64,000 nucleotides of DNA from Typhlomys cinereus (taxonomy: Eukaryota; Chordata; Mammalia; Rodentia; Platacanthomyidae), in NCBI GenBank assembly GCA_023101885.1, contig JALPQD010000394.1, forward strand, positions 1,796,581 to 1,860,580, given 5' to 3'. The translations under genes were made by a program, and so were the position numbers. Below are positions 23,330 to 36,047 of this stretch, piece after piece. The notes under the pieces were generated by a model. It saw only the letters and a list, made by a program, of their open reading frames with translations. It made no database searches and was not told the origin of the DNA. The first letter of the stretch is position 1. Each line of letters opens with the position of its first letter.

Positions 23330-24393
23330 ATGCCAAAGTCAAAGTGCAAATCCATGAGAAGCAACACTCAAGTAAACAAATTTCCCATTGAAGAAATTAA
23401 TCCCATAGTGTTAGACTCCAACCAGAACAAACCCGCGGAAAAAGGCCAAGAAAGTCTCACCCAGGATAACGACTTTCAAAATATGATCATTACCATGTTC
23501 AATACTATGAAAGAGGAAATCCGGGAGGAATTACATAATTGAATCAATCATGTTGAAGAGGAACAGAACAGACATTTGGAGGAGTTGAGAAAAACAGTGC
23601 AAGAAACAAAAACTGGCATAGAGCAGTTAAAACAAACTCAAGCAGAGTTTAAAACTGAGCTAAAAGACAAGTTATCTTCAACCCAGAACCCACAGAGAGT
23701 CTTATCAAAAGAACTAACCAAGCAGAAAACAGAATTTCAGACCTTGAAGATAAAGTAGGAGTACTAACCAGCTCAATGGAAGAGGTTGTTAAAGCCAAAA
23801 AGATACTTGAGAGAAATATCCAAGAGATATGGGACACCCTGAAGAAGCCTAACATGCGTATTCATGGAATACCAGGGCAAGAATCTCAAAATACCACCCC
23901 TGAGGAAATTTTTCAAATGATCATCAAGGAAAACTTTCCTTATCTAAAAAATGAGAGGCCCATCCATATACAAGAGGCATTCCACACCCCAAACAGATAC
24001 TACCAAAATAGAAGAACGCCCCAGCAAATAATAGTTAAAACACTTCACATTCAAGATAAAGAACTGGTGCTGAGAGCTTCAAGGGAGAAAAAACAAGTCA
24101 CTTTTAAAGGTAAACCTATTAAAATAACAAATGACTTCTCAGTCGAAACAGTAAAAGCAAGAAGAGCTTGGAGAAACATCCTTCAAGTATTGAATGAGCA
24201 AAAATGTCAACCCAGGCTGATTTACCTTGCAAAACTATCAGTCATGATCAAGGGAGAAAGAAAAATATTCCAGCACAAAGACAACTTGAAGGGATACATG
24301 TCCACCAAACCAGGCCTTCAAAAAATGCTAGAAATGATACTCAGGCGTGAAGAAAAAAACAGGCATATCCAGAGGAACAGAAGGCAAATATAA
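23330..24393 (+). pseudogene. LINE-1 ORF1, broken copy
   Basis: ORF1 encodes the trimeric RNA-binding chaperone of the L1 particle. The start ATGCCAAAG matches the intact copy at 59173. A TGA at 23540-23542 replaces a CGA arginine codon of that copy (a CpG transition), and a 1-bp deletion near 23688 shifts the frame. The central part (from 23776) and C-terminal domain are otherwise collinear with the intact protein, including the RRAWRNILQVL segment. The coiled-coil region lies N-terminal to the shift. Confidence 0.92.
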
Positions 24394-24443
24394 CACCATT
24401 AAAAGCGAAGCAATATACTTATAAAAGCTACTAAACATAATAA

Positions 24444-27400
24444 ATGTCTGGAATTAACAATAGTTTCTCCATTATAACACTAAATGTTAATGGACTTAAT
24501 TCACCGATCAAGAGACACAGATTACAAACTTGGATTAAAAATCACAATCCATCAATCTGCTGCCTGCAGGAAACCCATCTCACCACAAAAGATAGGTACG
24601 CTCTAAAAATAAAAGGCTGGTCAACAATTCTACAAGCAAATGGAAGCAGAAAACAGGCAGGGGTAGCCATTATGCTATCAGACAAAGTGAACTTCAAACC
24701 AAAGAAAATTATAAGAGACACGGATGGATACTACATTTTAGTCACAGGTACAATTCACCAGGAAGACTTCACAATACTGAACATATATGCACCCAATACG
24801 GACCCCTCCACATTCATTAAGAAAACCCTACAACATCTAAAGTAAGAAATCAACCCACAAACGATAATTCTTGGGGACTTCAACACTGCCCTCTCAACAT
24901 GGGATAGATCAACAGGTCAAAAGCTTAACAGAGACACTTTGGAACTTAATCAAACCTTTAAAGAAATGGACCTTACAGATCTCTATCGAACTTTTCACTC
25001 ACGCACCAAAGAATACACATTTTTCTCAGCAGCACACGGAACTTTGTCCAAAATAGATCACATATTGGGCCAGAAAATGAATCTACACATATACAAGAAA
25101 GTTGAAATTCTAACCTGTGCCCTATCAGACCACCACGGCCTAAAGCTGGACATCCACAACACATCAAACAAGAGAAAATACACTAACTCCTGGAAACTTA
25201 ACAATATGATGCTGAATGAGAACTGGATTCAGGAAGAAATTAAAAAGGAAATTCAAGATTTCCTGAAAGTGGATTATAACGAAAATACAACTTACCAAAA
25301 TCTCTGGGACACAATGAAAGCTGTTCTAAGAGGTAAGTTCATTGCTCTTAATGCCTACATCAAAAAAATGGAAACATCAGAAACAAACAACTTAATAATG
25401 CAGCTTAAAGCTTTAGAGAAACTAGAGCAATCTGATCCCAAAAGTAGTAGAAGAGAGGAGATTAGCAAAATAAGGGGAGAAATATCTGAAATCGAGATTA
25501 ACAAAATGATAGAAAAAATCAACCAGTCAAAAAGCTGGTTCTTTGAAAAAATCAATAAGATTGATACACCCCTAGCTAAACTAACCAAAAGCAAGAGAGA
25601 GAAAACCCAAATTAACAAAATTTGAAATGAACATGGAGTAATCACTACTGATACCCATGAAATCCAGAGAATTATAACATCATGTTTCAAAAACTTATAC
25701 TCTGTGAAGTTTGACAACACGAAAGAGATGGACGAATTTCTAAGTAAACACAACTTACCTAAATTGAATCAGGAAGCTGTGAATTATTTAAATGGCCCTA
25801 TAACATATAAGGACATTGAGGAAGTAATTTCGAATCTTCCCACCAAAACATGTCGTGGACCAGATGGATTCAGCACAGAGTTCTACCAGACATTTAAGGA
25901 GTTAATAACACCAATATTCCTTAAACTGTTCCATCAAATAGCAAAGGAAGGAACACTACCAAATTTCTTCTATGAAGCTAATATCGTTTTAATCCCAAAA
26001 CCTAATAAAGATTAACTTAAAAAAGAAAACTATAGGCCGATCTCTCTGATGAACACAGACGCAAAGATTCTCAACAAAGTCTTAGCAAATCGGATTCAAA
26101 AACATATTAAAAAGATCATTCACGGAGACCAAGTAGGCTTCATCCCCGGCACACAAGCCTGGTTCAACATACGCAAATCAATAAATGTAATTCATCACAT
26201 TAACAAGTCCAAAGTCCAAGACCACATGATACTCCCGACAAGTGCAGAAAAAGCTTTTGACATGATCCAACAGCCTTTTATGATCAAAACACTAGAGACA
26301 CTAGGAATGGAAGGAACCTTTATCAATATAATAAAAGCTTTATACTACAAGCCCACAGCAAGGATTATGCTCAATGGGGAACAATTGGAAGCATTCCCAC
26401 TTTGATCAGGAACTAGACAAGGCTGTCCACTCTCACCACTTCTATTCAATATTGTACTTGAAGTCTTAGCTGAAGCCATAAGACAAGAAAGGGACATAAG
26501 AAGGATTCAAATCGGCAAGGAAGAAGTCAAACTATCCCTATTTGCTGATGACATGATCTTATACCTGAGTGATCCCAAAAACTCCACCAGGAAGCTCCTG
26601 GAACTAATTGAGAAATTCAGCAGGGTGGCAGGATACAAAATAAATGTGCAAAAATCAGAGGCCTTCTTATATGCCCAGAATGAAAGAAGTGAAAAAGCCT
26701 TGAGAGAAACAATCCCATTTACTATAGCCCCTAAAAAAATGAAATACCTTGGTATAAACCTAACTAAGGAGGTAAAAGACCTTTACAATGAAAACTTTAA
26801 AACCCTAACGAAAGAAATTGCAGAAAACACCAGAAGGTGGAAAGACCTCCCTTGTTCCTGGATTGGCAGAATCAACATCGTAAAAATGACCATCCTACCA
26901 AAGGTAATATACAGATTCAATGCTATACCAATCAAAATCCCAAAGCAATTCTTTAAAAAGGTTTACCAAACAATCTCAAAATTCATATGGAGGCACAAAA
27001 GGTCCAGGATAGCAAAGACAATCCTGAGTAACAAAAACACAGCTGGAGGAATTGCCATACCAAACCTTAGTCTATACTACAAATCCATAGTTATAAAGAC
27101 AGCCTGGTACTGGCTCCAAAATAGACACACAGATCAATGGATAAGGATTGAAGACCCAGATATAAGCCCACAAAGTTACAGCCATTTGGTCTTTGACAAA
27201 GGGGCCCAAAGAATCCAATGGAAAAAGAACAGCATCTTCAACAAATGGTGCTGGCAAAACTGGATCTCCACATGCAGAAGATTAAAGCTGGACCCGTACT
27301 TGTCACCATGTACAAGACTTAATTCCAAATGGATCAAGGACCTTGATATCAGGCCAGAGACTATAAAAACCATAGTTGAAAGGATAGGGAACTCCCTCGA

Positions 27401-28268
27401 GCTGATTGGGCTAGGCCAACATTTCCTAAACAGACATCCAATGGCACAGTCACTGCTACCAACTCTCAACAGTTGGGACCTTGTGAAATTAAAGAGCTTC
27501 TGTTCAGATAAAGAGATTGTAATGCGAGCTCAAAGGCAACCCACAAAATGGGAGAAAATCTTCACTAACCACACATCTGATAGAACTCTGCTGTCCAGAG
27601 TGCACAAAGAACTTAGAAAACTAAACACCAAGGAAACCAATGGCCCAATTAAAAAATGGGCCCTGGAACTTAAAAGAAACTTTACCAGGGATGAAATTAA
27701 AATGTCTAACAAATATCTGAAAAAATGCTCCACTTCCTTAGCCATCAGGGAAATGGATATCAAAACTTCCCTGAGATATCATCTCACCCTGGTCATGATG
27801 GCAAAAATCCACAATACAAACAAAAACAAATGCTGGAGAGGATGTGGAGAGAGGGGAACTCTCCTACATTGCTGGTGGGAATGCAGGCTCATACAGCCAC
27901 TCTGGCGAGCCGTCTGGAGATTCTTAAAAAAATTAAAGATTGAAATGCCATATGACCCTGCTATTCCACTTTTGGGAATAACCCCCCATACAGCAGAGGT
28001 TCGCCTCGATAGCAAAAGTATGACCATGTTCATAGCAGCACTGTTTACAATAGCAAAGTCATGGAATCAGCCCAAATGTCCAACAGTTGACGAGTGGATA
28101 AGGAAACTGTGGTACATCTATACAATGGAGTACTTCTCAGCCATCAAAAATGATGAATTACTGGAATTTGCCGGGAAATGGATGTCATTAGAAACAATTA
28201 TATTAAGTGAAGTATCCCAGACCCAGAAAATTAAGCACTGTATGTACTCCCTAATAGGTGGCTCCTAG
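24444..28268 (+). pseudogene. LINE-1 ORF2, full length with four in-frame stops
   Basis: There are 1,275 codons including the terminal TAG, in one register with no frameshift, the usual ORF2 length. Domains in order: endonuclease (residues about 1-235: [31 protein letters not shown] all present), linker, reverse transcriptase (FADD at about 26541-26552) and C-terminal zinc-finger region ([10 protein letters not shown]...HCWWEC near 27830-27880). The stops are TAA 24843-24845 (private), TGA 25623-25625 (codon 394, shared with two other copies), TAA 26013-26015 (codon 524, shared with the 53-kb copy) and TGA 26403-26405 (CGA to TGA). The last 571 codons from 26553 remain open. It starts 50 bp after ORF1. 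Confidence 0.95.
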
Positions 28269-29296
28269 TACCAAACCCACCCAGCCCACCTAGAGACAGT
28301 AATTCCAAGGATTATGAACAGGAGGGATGTGGTAGGAGGGCCACACCAGAAACAAGGAGAGAAGGGACCATCTTACAGCAGGGAAAATAGGCCTCCATCA
28401 AGGACCCAAATAAGTAATGAGACATCTGATTAAGTTCACAGACTTTTGTTCCTGATCATTTACTACTGAGGGGGTGTGATCTCACCAGAAGAGGAGGGCA
28501 TATAGTCTGGCAGATAAAAAGTAACCATTTTGCAAATGGGTGATAGACCCCTCCCTCACTGTGGTTTCCCACTTTTATTACATCTACCTTTGAATGTGCT
28601 TTTATCACAAGACTCTAGTTTAACAGCTTTTTGTCTCTGGCCAGGGGGTTACATACAATGCCCACCAGGATGGAGTGAATGGCATTGCAGGAGCAGCAAA
28701 ACTTCAAAAGAAAATCAACAAACCACAGTCCAGGACTTCAGAGACTCTATATCAACCACCTAGAACTAGGCCAGCTTAATCTCTCCCCATCTTGAAGCTC
28801 AGGGAAATTTGTGGAAGAGGGGGCGGTAAGAGTGTAACAGCAAAAGGATGGGAGGAGCAATGATATGTAAGATACTCCATACTAGTTAGGGCTCAAGCAA
28901 TCATAATTGGACTTTGCATGCCCTGCACATTGTACAACACATTGTTGACCTCACAAAGTCTGGCATCTGCTAAAGGCACCAAGATCCTTGGAGGCAAAGG
29001 ATTGGCAGCTACAGCAGTGTTTCTATACCTAAGGGGACCACCGGAAAGGGTTCAGGGAAAGGCCACTGGGTCCTTGTACGTCATCGGAGAGGAGGGCCCA
29101 GAGGAATATCAGACATGCACAAGAAAGGACTCTCTGGGAATTGGGGCGGGACGCACTGGGGGATGGGGAGAGAGGAGTGTGGGGGGGTGGCACGGGGGAG
29201 GAGGAGGGAGGGAGGGAACTGGTGTACCAAATAAGTTTGTATGAGCTGAAATAATAATAAAAATGTATTAATAATAATAAAAAAGTTCATATACTG

Positions 29297-30366
29297 GTAA
29301 CAGCATAGTATTCTCACAAAAGACATAAAAGTCAAAAACTACATTTTATTTTTACTTTAAATTCTAATACAAATTTAAAAATTCATACAGACATTTTCTT
29401 ATCAAAGGTACATTAAATTGTACTCAGAGTTTTCACAGAGTCTGATGAGTTTTATAGCAAACAGAAAAGGTTTAATAACAAGTAAGATTTAAATAATGAA
29501 ACATTTAAAGTTGACTATAGAGATGGAAACAGAGTTACCTTAAGGAATATGCTAATCATTCTTTCTTATTGCTAATATATGATGTTGCTATTTACTTTTA
29601 GCCAAATGGACAAACATCATATTTTTGAAGTTTTTGCAAACTTTCCCATTATCTAGGCAAGAGATACCTTCTGTGATACATCTTGTTTCCTTGATAAAGC
29701 AACATTTTTTAAAATATGAAAATTTGAATTATACCTGTATTGAATCAAGTGAACTTTCTAAGTTCTAAGTATTCTAATTTTTAAAAAATTAATTAAAAAT
29801 GTAAAGTTTCTTGCTCAATTTAAATAGATGTGTATTGACCGACATTAAATTTGGCCTGTTCTGGAAATAAGGGGAAAAAAACTTTTTTCTACTTGTCACA
29901 TCTGAAGCTTTATATGTTAATCATAGATCTTATGTGTAATTGCAAGCTAACTGATTATTGCTGATGTATCGAATAAGTGAAATGCAGTTCCTCATAAAAA
30001 GAAACAACATACTGTCAATTTATTTCATCTAGAAAAGATTGGAAATGAAATTATGGCACAGAAAATTGCGATTATTCTCTGCACTAATATTATGCATAAG
30101 AGAAAACAAATTGTGTCCCTTAATTCTGATATCAAATTGAGACTCTTTCAAGGTCCCATAGACATTACTTCTAACTCTGACTTAATAGCACCATTTTGCA
30201 GATTCCATTCATTAGGAAATAATGCATAATAAATATGGTCTGAAGGTAGATAATGTCATGAGTACTTCACAAATGCCCAATTTTGAAATTTGTTTTATTT
30301 TTGTTCCAACAAAATTCATGAATCTGTCCAGAAGTTTTCACTATGACCTCTTGGAATTCCTTTTCT
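29297..30366 (-). other. Non-repeat DNA, possible 3' UTR of the 30.4-kb exon
   Basis: AT-rich sequence with no recognised repeat. If the exon at 30367-30599 is real, this would be its 3' UTR and downstream flank on the minus strand. Candidate AATAAA signals exist on the minus strand, the nearest around 30295, about 70 bp past the stop codon. Sites are frequent in such AT-rich DNA, so this is weak. Confidence 0.35.
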
Positions 30367-30599
30367 TCACTTCCAAAATTCTTCAAGCTCTCGGCCAATA
30401 AAATGAAACATAATCCCTGATATACATACAAAAGGGGTCCCAAAAGCAGCAAACATAAATGACCACCCATACTGTACATCAATGATGACATTTTCTGGAA
30501 CACACCTGTTGCTCCTTTCTATAGATATGTAATTTGGAAAATCAACAGCATATTCCTTCCAAAGTACAAACAGGCTAAGGATCAGGCTGAACAGGGCTC
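30367..30599 (-). CDS. Candidate terminal exon of a claudin/TMEM182-like membrane protein
   Basis: On the minus strand a strong splice acceptor (pyrimidine-rich run then cacag) ends at 30600. It is followed by 2 bases of a split codon and 76 open codons to TGA at 30367-30369. The other two phases stop within 24 bases. The peptide has a hydrophobic segment (ALFSLILSLFVLW), a polar loop with a cysteine (RCVPEN), the motif YGWSFMFAAFG and a second hydrophobic segment (TPFVCISGIMFHFI), then a short charged tail. Two membrane segments around a loop ending in YGWSF is the layout of the last half of claudin-superfamily four-span proteins; TMEM182 is the closest I can recall. Upstream exons would lie beyond 30600, perhaps outside the window, making the repeats there intronic. 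It could also be a relic exon. No gene symbol is assigned. Confidence 0.55.
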
Positions 30600-30621
30600 C
30601 TGTGAAAGAAAAACAAAAAAT
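30600..30621 (-). promoter_or_regulatory. Splice acceptor with polypyrimidine tract
   Basis: Read on the minus strand, a T-rich run of about 17 bases leads to cacag, then the exon begins GAG. It is the only acceptor I saw that joins directly to a sensible open phase outside the repeats. Confidence 0.55.
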
Positions 30622-31049
30622 ATATATTCATATATACAAAATACTGGAATAAACCCCAGGAAGGCACCACTGCCCAAGGTAAGGCACGCACCAAGTATGC
30701 TGAACCACATCAGGCCGCACACATGAGATCCAGAGCTTCAGAAAGGGAACTCAGTGCTTGAAGCCAGGGGTTTTATACAACAGGTAGATCCCATCCAAGT
30801 CTAGAAAAACTTTCCCAGCAACAGTCAAAATCTTACAACCTCATCTGACTCAGGAGAGCCAAAAACAACTACAAAATGAAGCAGAAAAAAATCTTGTGAA
30901 AAATGCTCAGTCACATTGTAAAACCACAAAATACACTCAAAGTATACTAAATACCAGGGAACTATGTCTCCTGCAAAAGTCACTGACACCAATAATACAC
31001 ATTCTAATAAGAACAGCCTCATGGACACCAGTTAAGAAAGCAATACTGG

Positions 31050-31515
31050 CCCAATATGTGATCTATTTTGGAGAAAGTTCCGTGTGCTGCTGAGAAAAAT
31101 GTGTATTCTTTGGTACGTGGGTGAAAAGTTCGATAGAGATCTGTAACGTCCATTTCTTTCAGGGTTTGATTAAGTTCCAAAGTGTCTCTGTTAAGCTTTT
31201 GATCTGTTGATCTATTCCATGTTGAGAGGGCGGTGTTGAAGTCCCCAAGAATTATCGTTTGTGGGTTGATTTCTTACTTTAGACGCTGTAGGGTTTTCTT
31301 AATGAATGTGGAGGGGCCCGTATTGGGTGCATATATGTTCAGTATTGTGAAGTCTTTCTGGTGAATTGTACCTGTGACTAAAATGTAGTATCCATCTGTG
31401 TCTCTTATAATTTTCTTTGGTTTGAAGTCCACTTTGTCTGATATCATAATGGCTACCCCTACCTATTAAGTTTGTATGAGCTGAAATAATAATAAAAAAT
31501 GTATTAATAAAAAAA
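31050..31515 (+). mobile_element. Short twin-primed young LINE-1 (466 bp)
   Basis: 31050 to about 31464 is young L1 ORF2 endonuclease sequence in minus orientation. It joins at 'tacct' to the last 45-50 bp of the L1 3' end in plus orientation (attaagtttgtatgagctg, then an AATAATAATAA tail). Perfect 16-bp target duplications (aagaaagcaatactgg at 31034-31049 and 31516-31531) bracket the whole unit. Both junction partners carry 'tacct', a 5-bp microhomology. Nearly all of ORF2 and the 3' UTR is missing between the two parts. Confidence 0.93.
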
Positions 31516-32483
31516 AAGAAAGCAATACTGGTGATATTTTTTCCACAGACATGTTACTGACATGATCAATAACCTTTGTCACAATTTGCAAAAGGAGCAT
31601 GAGGAACAAAAAAAGAAATATGAAAAATTCAGAGAAATGAATAGGCATATGACCACATATGAACAAGAAAATAAGAAAAAATCTGAGATGAAAAAGGTAA
31701 TAGAAGAAGAAACAACAAATTTAGAACAGGTGAAAAAATGCCAAACTGAAAATCAGCTTGAATTCAAAGTGAAATTAAGTTAAATTGAAAACCCAACAGA
31801 AAGTAGCACACAGAATAGATCAAGCAGAAGACAGAACATCAGATTTGAAAGACAAGCTGGAAGAACAGGATCATTCAATTAAGATAGCTGAAAAATCTAA
31901 AAAAATAAAGGACTATTCAAGAACTGTGGGATACCATGAAAAAGCCAAGCCTATGCATTCATGTAATTCCAAAACAACAACAACAAAAAAACAAACACAA
32001 AACCCCAGTTTGGATATTTCAGTCAATAATAAATGAAAACTTCTGACACCTAAAGAAAGTACCACATGAAATACAAGATGCATATCATACACCATCTAGA
32101 TATGACCAAAATATGAGCACAACAACACAAATAATGGTAACAGTATTTCAGATACAGGACAAAGAGCTACAAGGGAGAAAAAAAAAACACATTTAAAGGC
32201 AAGCCTACTAGAATAACAGTTGACTTCTCAACAGAAGCAGCAAAATTCAGAATTTGGAAAGGAATTCTTCAAGTCATGAAAGATCTCAAATGTCAAACCA
32301 GGTTGCTATATCCAGCCAAACCATCAGTTATGCTTGAAGGAGAAAGAAAAATGAAATTCGTTTTATCTACCAAACCAGGACTGCAAAAAATACTAGAAGA
32401 AATTAACAAGACAGAAAATGAATATCACATGCAAGACGATTAAAAAAAATAATGCCAATACAAAAACCAGGCAGGGAACTGCC

Positions 32484-32487
32484 AACA

Positions 32488-32521
<34 letters not shown>

Positions 32522-32522
32522 T
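32484..32522 (+). repeat. (CA)n microsatellite
   Basis: An acacac run with one T interruption near the ORF1/ORF2 junction of the old L1. It is not attached to a recognisable SINE. Confidence 0.9.
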
Positions 32523-35500
32523 GCATGCACACCCCAAAACAAAAAAAATCAATAAACTCAAAAAATGACAGGAGTCTGCAAAGTGTCTCAATTACAACTT
32601 TCCAATCAAAAGACATAGACTAACAGCATGGCTTAAAAGTTACAACATATCAATATGCTTCCTCCACTAAAAACACTTCACTTGGAAAGACAGGCACAAT
32701 TACAGGTTAAAGGATAGTCAAAGATACTCCAAGCAAATGCAACTAAGAAACAAACAGGAGTAGCTATCCTAATAGCCAACAAAAGAGACTTCAAACCAAA
32801 ACAAATCATAAGAAATACAGAAGTCAGTTCTTTGAAAAACTTAACAAGTTTGATAAACCCTTAGAAAAACTAACCAAAACTAAAGAGAGAAAACCCAAAT
32901 TAATAAAATTAGGGATGAAAATGGAGTGACTACAGGAGATATCAAGGAAATTTACAAAATCATAAAGTCCTAGTTAAAAAATTTATACATCAACAAGTTT
33001 GATAATTACAAAATATCACAAATCTTCAAACACATGTAACACACCAAAGTTAAACTAGGAAGAACTGAATCATTCAAATAGTCCGATAACAAGGGATGAA
33101 GTGAAATCAATAATTATGAATCTCCCTTCAAAGAAAAGCCCAGGACCAGATGGATTCAGAACAGAATTCAACATATATTCAAAGAAAAATTAAAACCAAT
33201 ACTCCTTAAATTATTTCAGAAAATATAAAAGGAATGAATATTTCCCATTCCTTCTACAAGGTCAACATCAGACTGATCCCAAAACCAAATAAATAAAAAA
33301 CAAAAAAGGAAACTAAAGGCCAATCTCATTGATGAACACAGACACAAAGATTCTCAATAAAATTCTAGCAAGCTGGATTCAAAAACAAGACAAAACGATC
33401 GTCCTCTATGACCAGGTTGACATTATTCTAGAAACACAATATTGCTTCAGTATATGTAGTTTTATAAATATAAATCACAATATAAACAAAAGTATAGAAA
33501 ACAACCAAATGATTCTTTCATTTGATGCTGAAAAAGCTCTTGACAAAATCTAACACTCTGATAAAGACCCTAGAGAAAATAGAGTTGGAAGAAACTTTTA
33601 TCAACATAATAAAGGTCATATACAACAAGAGTATGTCACACATCATGCTATATTGTGAAAAACTGGAAGCATTCCCATTCATATCTGAAACTAGACAAGG
33701 CTGCACACTCTCACCAGTTCTATTCAACATTGTGTTGGAAGTTTTAGAAAAGCCATAAGACAAGAGAGAGAGATAAAATGTATACAGATCAGAAAAGAAG
33801 AAATCAAGACATCTTTGTTTTCAGATGACATGATTCTATACCTCAAAAACCCTAAAATTTCTGCCAGGAAACTCCTGGAACTGATAAACAAGTTCAGCAG
33901 AGTTGCAGGATACAAAGATAACATTCAAAAATTGGTGACTTTTCTACATACTTAGGATAAACAAAGACAGAAAGGCCTAAAAGAAACAATATCATTTACC
34001 ATTGCTCCAAAAAAAATGAAATGAAATACCTTGGAATAAGCCTAACTAAGGGTGTGTAAGATCTATACAATGAAATCTTTAAAACTCTAAAAATAATCTA
34101 CCAGAAGATGGAAAGACCTCCCATGTTCCTGGATTGTTAAAATGACCATTCAGCCAAAAGAATATATATATATTCAGTACAATACCAATCAAAATTGCGA
34201 CCCAATTCTTCACAGTAATTGGTTAAACAATCTCAAATTTCATATGGAAACACAAAAAACTCAGAATATCAAAAACAATACTAAGTAATAAAAACTCCAC
34301 AGGAGGTATTACCACACCAGACCTTAAACTATACTATAAAGCCATAGTAATAAAAACAGCATGGTACTGGCTCCAAAAAAGAACTATAGACCTATGGGTT
34401 AGAATTGAAGAGTCTAATTTGAGTGCATGCACCTACAGTCAATGATCTTTGACAAATGCGTAAACAAAAATTCATTGGCAAAAGGATAGCAACTTTGACA
34501 AATGGTAATGGCAAAATTGGATATTTACATGAGAAGAATGAATCAGGACTCTTTTATGTCCCTGCAGGAAAATTGAATCCAAATGGATCAAAGACTTCAA
34601 ACTTAAACCAGAGACTAGAAAACTCCTAGAAGAAAAAGTAAGGAAAACCCTTGAATTGATTGGCCTCAGCCAGCATTTCCACAATAGGAATCAAAAGCAC
34701 AGAGTATAAATCCAACACTAAACAAGTAAGAATACATAAAATTAAAAAAAATTTTTTCTCAGTAAAAAAGATGGTTAATTGAGCAAAAAGGCAGCCTACA
34801 GAATGGGAGAGCATCTTTACCAATCACATATCTGATAAAGGACTAACATCCAGAGTACACAACGTCAAAAATTAAATACCAGGAAGTAAGCAATTTCTTC
34901 AAAAAATGAGCTATAGAATTGACAAAAATCGTTATTCAAGGCAGTATTCAAATGCCTATCAATCATCTTAAAAAATGTTCTAATTCCCCCCCAGTCATTA
35001 GGGAAATGCAAATTAATACCATCCTGAGATACCTTTTTACTCTAGTCAGAATGGTTAAGATCCAAAACACAAAAAACAGCAAATGCTTGAATGCATGTGG
35101 TGAGAAAAAGAGGCTCATACATTGCTTGTGGGATTATAAACTCATACAACCCCTTTGGAGAGCAATTTGGAGAACCTAAAAAAGCTGGAAATAGAAACTT
35201 CTTATGACCCAACTATGTCACTCCTGGGAGTATTCCCAAGAACATTGTATCCAACGCCTGAAGCATGTGTACAATCATGTTTATAGTAGCCCTTTTCACA
35301 ATTGCAAAGAAATGAAAACAACCTACATGTCCAATAGTTGATAAATTGGTAATGAAAATGTGGTGTGTATATACAAATGAATACTCTTCAGTTGTCAGTT
35401 AAGATGAACTAATGATATTTTCCAGTAAATGTATGGAACTGGAAGAAATCTTACTAAGTAAAACATCCCAGTCATAGACAGAAAGATGTGGAGTGTTCTC

Positions 35501-36047
35501 ACTTATAAGTGGATCCTTATATTAAACCCTCAGTTTTATAGAATAGAACAGAAACTCTCATAGCACTAACAGGAAGGAACACAAGCCAGAGTGGCAGAAG
35601 ATGCTTAAAGAGCAAAACAAAAGATCATGTGCAAACAGATTTTTAAAAAAGTCTTTCATGTAAGAAAAGTCTTTTAGCAGAGGTGTGGTTAGCCTCTAGG
35701 TAACCAATAATCTGCTAATTAGTCCCTAGTCCCCCACCCCATGACAGGGTACAAAGGCCCAGCACTGTAAACCAGTCTAAACAAACTGACAGCACACAGG
35801 ATAGTATAGTAATACTAACCACAAACAACAGAGTAAACTTTCATCTAAACACCTCTCATTTTATATTAAGATAAGAAAATATCTCAACACTGAAACAAAA
35901 TGTTTCTTGTTTACTGAAAGAGAAGTGAAATAGACAACTGACAAGAATGCAGAGTGCCAGTGACCCTAAAATGTGCAGCCAGAATCAAGCAAACCAAATC
36001 AATTCTCATCCTAAGGCTTGGGGAAGTTTGTGGAAGATGAAGCAGTG

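Larger units (their letters stand above)
22918..29279 (+). mobile_element. Full-length young LINE-1, plus strand
   Basis: The element is 6,362 bp with perfect 17-bp target duplications (aaaaagttcatatactg at 22901-22917 and 29280-29296). It has a GC-rich monomeric 5' UTR (22918-23329), ORF1 (23330-24393, broken), a 50-bp spacer, ORF2 (24444-28268, one continuous reading register with four stops) and a 3' UTR with a purine tract (about 29150-29220) ending in an AATAATAATAA-rich tail. The perfect target duplication indicates a fairly recent insertion. Confidence 0.97.

Noticed and set aside
25623..25625. TGA at ORF2 codon 394 as a selenocysteine or programmed readthrough codon
   Set aside because: No SECIS-like element was identified, and a second shared stop (TAA, codon 524) lies downstream in two copies, which readthrough of TGA alone would not solve. 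Kept only as an alternative.
26403..26405. TGA shared by the 22.9-kb and 15-kb copies as evidence of common descent
   Set aside because: It is a CGA-to-TGA change, a typical recurrent CpG transition, so it is weak evidence and was left out of the lineage argument.
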